8,379 bases of DNA from Pseudoramibacter fermentans (GTDB lineage Bacteria; Bacillota; Clostridia; Eubacteriales; Eubacteriaceae): positions 1 to 8,379 of the forward strand of contig VOGB01000018.1 of assembly GCA_009493725.1 (NCBI GenBank), in the 5' to 3' direction. Both the position numbers and the translations under genes were made by a program. The notes under the pieces are model-generated. The model made no database searches and was not told where the DNA came from. It was given only the letters and a program-made list of their open reading frames with translations. How positions within the stretch are numbered: the stretch's first letter is position 1; each line of letters begins with the position of its first letter. Shown here one piece after another: positions 1 to 8,379 of the stretch.

Positions 1-178
1 TGGCACTTGTCACATGAAATTGTTTAGTTTTGAGGGGTTTACCCTCATCTTGTACTTTGAAACTAAATATATGAAATATTTTTTTAAAACAACGAGAACA
101 CGCGTTTATTTGAGTTTTTAATGAATTACATTAATCGCTAATACTCAATTAACTGTGCGAACGAGTGGTCAAAGCAAA
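1..178 (+). promoter_or_regulatory. 16S-23S internal transcribed spacer, left operon (no tRNA)
   Basis: This is transcribed rRNA spacer just upstream of the 23S. A hairpin lies at 31-47, with TGAGGGG and CCCTCA arms. It is followed at 51-67 by a degenerate form of the TTCTTTGAAAACTAG motif that resembles the boxA antitermination element of Gram-positive rRNA operons. A GAGAACACGCGT block at about 93-105 and AATACTCAATTA at about 140-151 recur in the right-hand spacer. No tRNA-Ile or tRNA-Ala cloverleaf is visible, so any tRNA would lie before the window. The spacer differs from the right copy by substitutions as well as indels. Confidence 0.75.
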
Positions 179-2952
<2,774 letters not shown>

Positions 2953-2994
2953 AAGTTAGGGTGAAGGCTGTAGAAAAAGATAGATATTTTAGTT

Positions 2995-3012
2995 TTGAGA
3001 GGCAAGTCTCAA
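2995..3012 (+). other. Processing-type hairpin between 23S and 5S, left operon
   Basis: TTGAGA and TCTCAA arms enclose a six-base loop, 11 bases before the 5S. The same stem occurs before the right 5S (5205-5222) with a different loop and different flanks. The conserved stem with a changed loop suggests a selected element of pre-rRNA folding or processing. Confidence 0.5.
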
Positions 3013-3023
3013 CCGTAAGGTAG

Positions 3024-3135
3024 TGTGGTGATGATGGCTGAAGGATAACCTGTTCCCATGCCGAACACAGAAGTAGCTTCAACGCGCCGAAGTAGTTGGG
3101 GGATCGCTCCCTGCGAGGATAGGGACGTCGCCAGC
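3024..3135 (+). rRNA. rrf: 5S ribosomal RNA, left copy, 112 nt
   Basis: This is 5S rRNA of the large-subunit central protuberance. It is recognised by TGTGGTG at the 5' end, the conserved CCTGTTCCCATGCCGAACAC core, and GAAGTAGTTGGGGGATCGC in the 3' half. It lies 71 nt after the 23S and 5 nt before the terminator stem. The right copy is 117 nt. The left one lacks several bases, for example AGAAGTAGC in place of AGAAGTTAAGC in loop B, a strongly conserved region. That matches the deletion pattern of the left 23S. Confidence 0.95.
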
Positions 3136-3140
3136 ACGAT

Positions 3141-3171
3141 AACCGTTAGTCGGAAGACTAGCGGTTTTTTT
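3141..3171 (+). terminator. Intrinsic terminator of the left rRNA operon
   Basis: An 11-bp stem (AACCGTTAGTC with GACTAGCGGTT, one G-U pair) has a GGAA loop and is followed at once by a T-run. It starts 5 nt after the 5S. The right operon carries the same stem with a CTGAA loop. Confidence 0.9.
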
Positions 3172-3289
3172 ATTGTGTTCCATTAACGCGTAAATGACAT
3201 GGTAGTTTACTGAAGTAGACTGGGTTATTACAAATTCATAAATTTCTCTAGTCTTGGGGCCACTAACGATGAACTGACGCGTATTTTAA

Positions 3290-3326
3290 TTCAAAATAAA
3301 GAGCCTACGTCCCGCGTACATGGGCT
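3290..3326 (-). terminator. Possible weak terminator after the left glycosyltransferase fragment
   Basis: This is the mirror copy of the element at 4868-4900. Read on the minus strand, AGCC and GGCT arms with an inner TACG/CGTA pairing around CGGGA are followed by CTTTATTTT. The stem is interrupted, so the call is tentative. Its position about 120 nt after the stop codon of the gene supports it. Confidence 0.3.
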
Positions 3327-3443
3327 AGTTATTGGTAAGACTCTCATGCTATTCTAAATCGATTATGCTAATTCTATTGATATCCAACGTGAGGTGCAGA
3401 TCAGCGCTTGGTTGAACATACTGATGATCGTATAGAGACCCAA

Positions 3444-4053
3444 TTACGTTAAAAATGGCTCTTTTAGTGTAGAAACCACTCCGAATGAGGTTTGAAAATT
3501 CATTAAACGGTAAACCCGATCGCCGTACTTATCTGGAGTAATGTCACTAATCAACTGACAATTCAGTTAAATTCGATCACCCAGCCAATTTTCTTTGTGT
3601 CACAAGTGGTGCAAGGCACGATTTGGACCACACAAGCTGGAATAACGGCTACCGTGTACATTGAAAATTTATGAGGCATGGCGAGTTGCATGTACTTACC
3701 AAACGCACCAGTGACTTGTGGATACGTCAACGAATCCCAAATTAAGCCAAAACTTCCTGACAGCATTTGGTCAACGTAGCTAGCGTCTATTGGTGACCGG
3801 TGATATGGATGTTAGGAGCGACATGCTGCATCGTCCAACGTGCGTCAAAGTTCGGGGCCTCGATGTTGGCAACGGTATGGGCGAAGTCTGAGATAATGTT
3901 GAAATCGGTTTGAATATGATGACTAACTGATTGAGATAACCGGCCTTGCCAGGGCTCCCTGCAAATAACAGCGTATTGGTTTTAGACTGTGGTGCGGGAA
4001 CCTTTTCTGTATAGAATCCCCAAGGTCCATGAACAATAATGGGTCTCGGCGTG
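3444..4053 (-). pseudogene. Gtf3 / galactofuranosyltransferase-like glycosyltransferase, left-arm copy, truncated and frameshifted
   Basis: This is the inverted copy of the gene at 4054-4747. On the minus strand one frame gives LSGSFGLIWDSLTYPQVTGA, with FGLIWDS at 3731-3751, and then MPHKFSMYTVA, with PHKFSMY at 3656-3676. This matches the C-terminal half of the beta-1,6-galactofuranosyltransferase / Gtf3 sugar-transferase family, where a GGFGLVWDG-like segment is followed by an NNPHKxSxY-like nucleotide-sugar binding motif. Further pieces (KKIGWV, then ISDITPDKYGD, then NFQTSFGVVSTLKEPFLT) sit in other frames and end at a TAA whose complement is 3444-3446. At least three small indels break the frame. 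The copy lacks the 28 codons found in the unique centre. Where the right arm has an in-frame stop (4423-4425), this arm reads serine, so each copy repairs the other. It would not make a functional protein as written. Confidence 0.65.
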
Positions 4054-4137
4054 AAAAGGACTTTCTTGCCCAGTGCGACGATGCCATTATCACACAGTCT
4101 AATGACAATGGATCAGGCTTGATCGATAATTTGCTAT
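4054..4137 (+). other. Unique centre of the palindrome; breakpoint of the inverted duplication
   Basis: These 84 bases have no counterpart in the other arm and are not self-complementary. On the plus strand they encode KDFLAQCDDAIITQSN and then GLIDNLLS. This is the expected segment of the glycosyltransferase just before the part shared by both arms. The centre is therefore contiguous with the right arm, and the join to foreign orientation lies at about 4053/4054. Confidence 0.7.
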
Positions 4138-4747
4138 CACGAGCCCCATATTGTTCATGGACCTGGGGATTTATACAGAAAGGTTCCCGACCACAGTCTA
4201 AAAACCACACGCTGTTATTGCAGGGAGCCTGGCAAGGCGCGGGTTATCTAATCAGTTGAGTCATCATATCAAACCGATTTCAAACATTATCTCAGACTTG
4301 CCATACTTGCCAACATCGAGGCCCCCCCCAACTTTGACGCACGTTGGACGATGCACGATGTTGCTCCTAACATCCATATCACGGTCACCAATACGACGCT
4401 AGCTACGTTGACCAAATGCTTGTAAGGAAGTTTTGGCTTAATTTGGGATTCGTTGACGTATCCACAAGTCACTGGTGCGTTTGGGAGTGTCATGCAAACC
4501 GATGCCTCATAAATTTTCATGTACACGGTAGCCGGTATTCCAAGCACATGGGTGGTCCAAATCGTGCCTTGCACCCACTTGTGACACAAAAGAAATTGGC
4601 TGGGTGACGATTGTGGATTTAACTGAATTGGATCAGTGATTAGTGACATTACTCCAGATAAGTACGGCGTCGGGTTTTACCGTTTAGAGAATTTTCAAAC
4701 CTCATTCGGAGTGGTTTCGACACTAAAAGAGCCCATTTTTAACGTAA
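4054..4747 (+). pseudogene. Gtf3 / galactofuranosyltransferase-like glycosyltransferase, right-arm copy, N-terminus missing and frame broken
   Basis: The family transfers a sugar from a nucleotide-sugar to a glycan or glycoprotein acceptor at the cytoplasmic side. Known members act in cell-wall polysaccharide, exopolysaccharide or adhesin glycosylation; the substrate here is unknown. In order, the right arm shows DDAIITQS (4077-4100), then PLLFMDLGDLYRKVPAPQ and TLLFAGxPGKAGYLNQL after merging the two arms. It then shows NFDARWTM, HITVTNTTLATLTK, FGLIWDS (4432-4452), PHKFSMY, IGWVTIVDLTELDQ (from about 4595) and ISDITPDKYG (from 4639). It ends at TAA 4745-4747. About 230 C-terminal residues are covered; the family is usually about 330, so roughly 100 N-terminal residues are lost at the junction. 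Frame breaks include lost bases near 4148, 4162 and 4190, a TAA at 4423-4425 where the left arm has TCA, and an 8-C run (4322-4329) where the left arm has four. The gene is convergent with the right rRNA operon. Family identification is from motifs recalled, not from a search. Confidence 0.65.
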
Positions 4748-4867
4748 TTGGTGCTCTATACAGATCATCAGTATGTTCACCAAGCGTGATCTGCACCTCA
4801 CCGTTGGATGGCTATACAATAGAATTAGCCATAATCGAATTTAGATAGCATGGAAGTCTACAAAACT

Positions 4868-4900
4868 AGCCCATGTACGCGGGACGTAAGGCTTTTTGAT
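4868..4900 (+). terminator. Possible weak terminator after the right glycosyltransferase
   Basis: AGCC (4868-4871) pairs with GGCT (4890-4893), and TACG (4876-4879) pairs with CGTA (4885-4888) around CGGGA. A short T-run (4894-4897) and a T-rich tail follow. The four-base bulge makes it weak. The rest of 4748-5037 shows nothing codable or repeated, apart from its mirror copy in the left arm. Confidence 0.35.
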
Positions 4901-5037
4901 TTTGAATTAAAATACGCGCGTCAGTTTCACTTGTTAGTGGCCCCAAGACTAGAAATTTGATGAAATTTGGTAATAACCCAGATTACGTTTCCGTAAAACT
5001 ACCAATGTCAATTTAACGAGTTAATGGAACACATATT

Positions 5038-5070
5038 AAAAAAAACCGCTAGTCTTCAGGACTAACGGTT
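5038..5070 (-). terminator. Intrinsic terminator of the right rRNA operon
   Basis: Read on the minus strand, AACCGTTAGTC and GACTAGCGGTT form an 11-bp stem with a CTGAA loop, followed by a run of eight T. It begins 14 nt after the 5S. The left copy lies closer because it lacks the CATG-containing segment. Confidence 0.9.
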
Positions 5071-5083
5071 ATCGTGCATGCGA

Positions 5084-5200
5084 GCGTGGCAACGTCCTAC
5101 CCTTGCAGGGGGCGATCCCCCAACTACTCTCGGCGTGCTGAAGCTTAACTTCTGTGTTCGGCATGGGAACAGGTGTATCCTTCAGGCTATCGCCACCACA
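5084..5200 (-). rRNA. rrf: 5S ribosomal RNA, right copy, 117 nt
   Basis: This is a full-length 5S with an intact TGTGGTGGCGATAGCCTGAA 5' half, the CCTGTTCCCATGCCGAACAC core, AGAAGTTAAGCTTC loop B and a GTTGCCACGCT 3' end that can pair with the 5' end. Its length is normal for lactobacilli. It lies 69 nt after the 23S and belongs to the same transcript. Confidence 0.97.
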
Positions 5201-5204
5201 CTAT

Positions 5205-5222
5205 TGAGAACTGGTGCTCTCA
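5205..5222 (-). other. Processing-type hairpin between 23S and 5S, right operon
   Basis: TGAGA and TCTCA arms enclose an eight-base loop, four bases before the 5S. It is the counterpart of 2995-3012, with the stem kept and the loop changed. Confidence 0.5.
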
Positions 5223-5269
5223 AAACTAGACAATATCATTTTCTTTTACCGATGAACACCACTACTCGT

Positions 5270-8187
<2,918 letters not shown>

Positions 8188-8379
8188 TCATCACTTACGT
8201 GACGGATTAATTGAGTATTACGCGAAGTAAATAAACTTTACTAATAAAAAACTCAAAATACGCGGTGTTCTCGGCTTAATTAATGAAATTAATTAATATA
8301 AAAGAAAATTGATATTATCTAGTTTTCAAAGAACCAATTCAAGCTGAGGGTAGACCCCTCAAAACTGAACGCAGTTTTC
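8188..8379 (-). promoter_or_regulatory. 16S-23S internal transcribed spacer, right operon (no tRNA)
   Basis: Read on the minus strand it holds a TGAGGGG/CCCTCA hairpin (8345-8361), then a clean GGTTCTTTGAAAACTAG boxA-like motif (8319-8336). A GAGAACACCGCG block and AATACTCAATTAA follow, before the 23S. No tRNA is present in the part shown. The order of elements is the same as in the left spacer, but the sequence between them has diverged clearly. Confidence 0.75.

Noticed and set aside
3200..3443. Minus-like coding look of the region after the glycosyltransferase stop (reads as EVQITLGEHTDDLYRAPI on the left arm plus strand)
   Set aside because: The frame is short, has no ribosome binding site that I can defend, contains stops in both arms, and is antisense to the gene's 3' region.
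3923..4210. A 95-codon minus-strand frame across the centre
   Set aside because: Part of it is left-arm glycosyltransferase and part is antisense of the centre and right arm. It is a chimera created by the inversion.
4029..4259. A 76-codon plus-strand frame crossing the centre, starting at ATG 4029
   Set aside because: Its start lies in the inverted left arm, upstream of the breakpoint, so the ATG is a product of the junction. Only the part from about 4054 belongs to the glycosyltransferase.
4287..4649. A 120-codon minus-strand frame that looks like a membrane protein (starts MSLITDPIQLN)
   Set aside because: It is antisense to the glycosyltransferase. The plus strand carries recognisable family motifs once frameshifts are repaired, while this frame is broken in the mirror arm and matches nothing I know.
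3172..5037. Idea that the mirrored central region is a transposon or mobile element with terminal inverted repeats
   Set aside because: There is no transposase, no sharp repeat ends and no target duplication. The symmetry does not stop at the element but runs through the rRNA genes to the window edges.

Overview
The window holds two convergent ribosomal RNA operon ends of a Lactobacillaceae-type Firmicute, arranged as one inverted repeat that spans almost the whole 8.4 kb. The assignment rests on the 23S and 5S sequences, the TTTGAAAACTAG-type spacer motif before the 23S, and the GAGAACACGCGT-type spacer block shared by both arms. Species cannot be fixed by eye. The left 23S looks closer to the plantarum-type lactobacilli that I recall than the right one does.

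Layout, left to right: 16S-23S spacer (1-178, +), 23S (179-2952, +), 5S (3024-3135, +), rRNA terminator (3141-3171, +), an intergenic stretch, and a broken glycosyltransferase fragment (3444-4053, -). Next comes a unique 84-base centre (4054-4137). The mirror image follows: the same glycosyltransferase (4054-4747, +), intergenic DNA, rRNA terminator (5038-5070, -), 5S (5084-5200, -), 23S (5270-8187, -) and 16S-23S spacer (8188-8379, -). No tRNA lies in the spacers or after either 5S. No 16S sequence is inside the window.

The only protein-coding gene I can support is the glycosyltransferase. Neither arm reads in one frame. Combining the two arms restores a coherent C-terminal part of a protein of the beta-1,6-galactofuranosyltransferase / Gtf3-like family. 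The unique centre continues this gene in the frame of the right arm, so the breakpoint of the inverted duplication lies at about 4053/4054 and has cut off the N-terminal third.

The two arms differ in quality and also in sequence. The right 23S and 5S have normal lengths (2918 and 117 nt). The left ones are shorter (2774 and 112 nt) and have single-base losses in universally conserved core positions. Several helices nevertheless differ between the arms by compensatory changes, which read noise cannot produce. My preferred reading is an inverted chimera or foldback from noisy long-read or amplified metagenomic DNA, with rRNA partly corrected from more than one rRNA template. A real inverted duplication of an rrn end, with degeneration of one copy, is the biological alternative. 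I see no defence system, CRISPR array, insertion sequence or other novel system.
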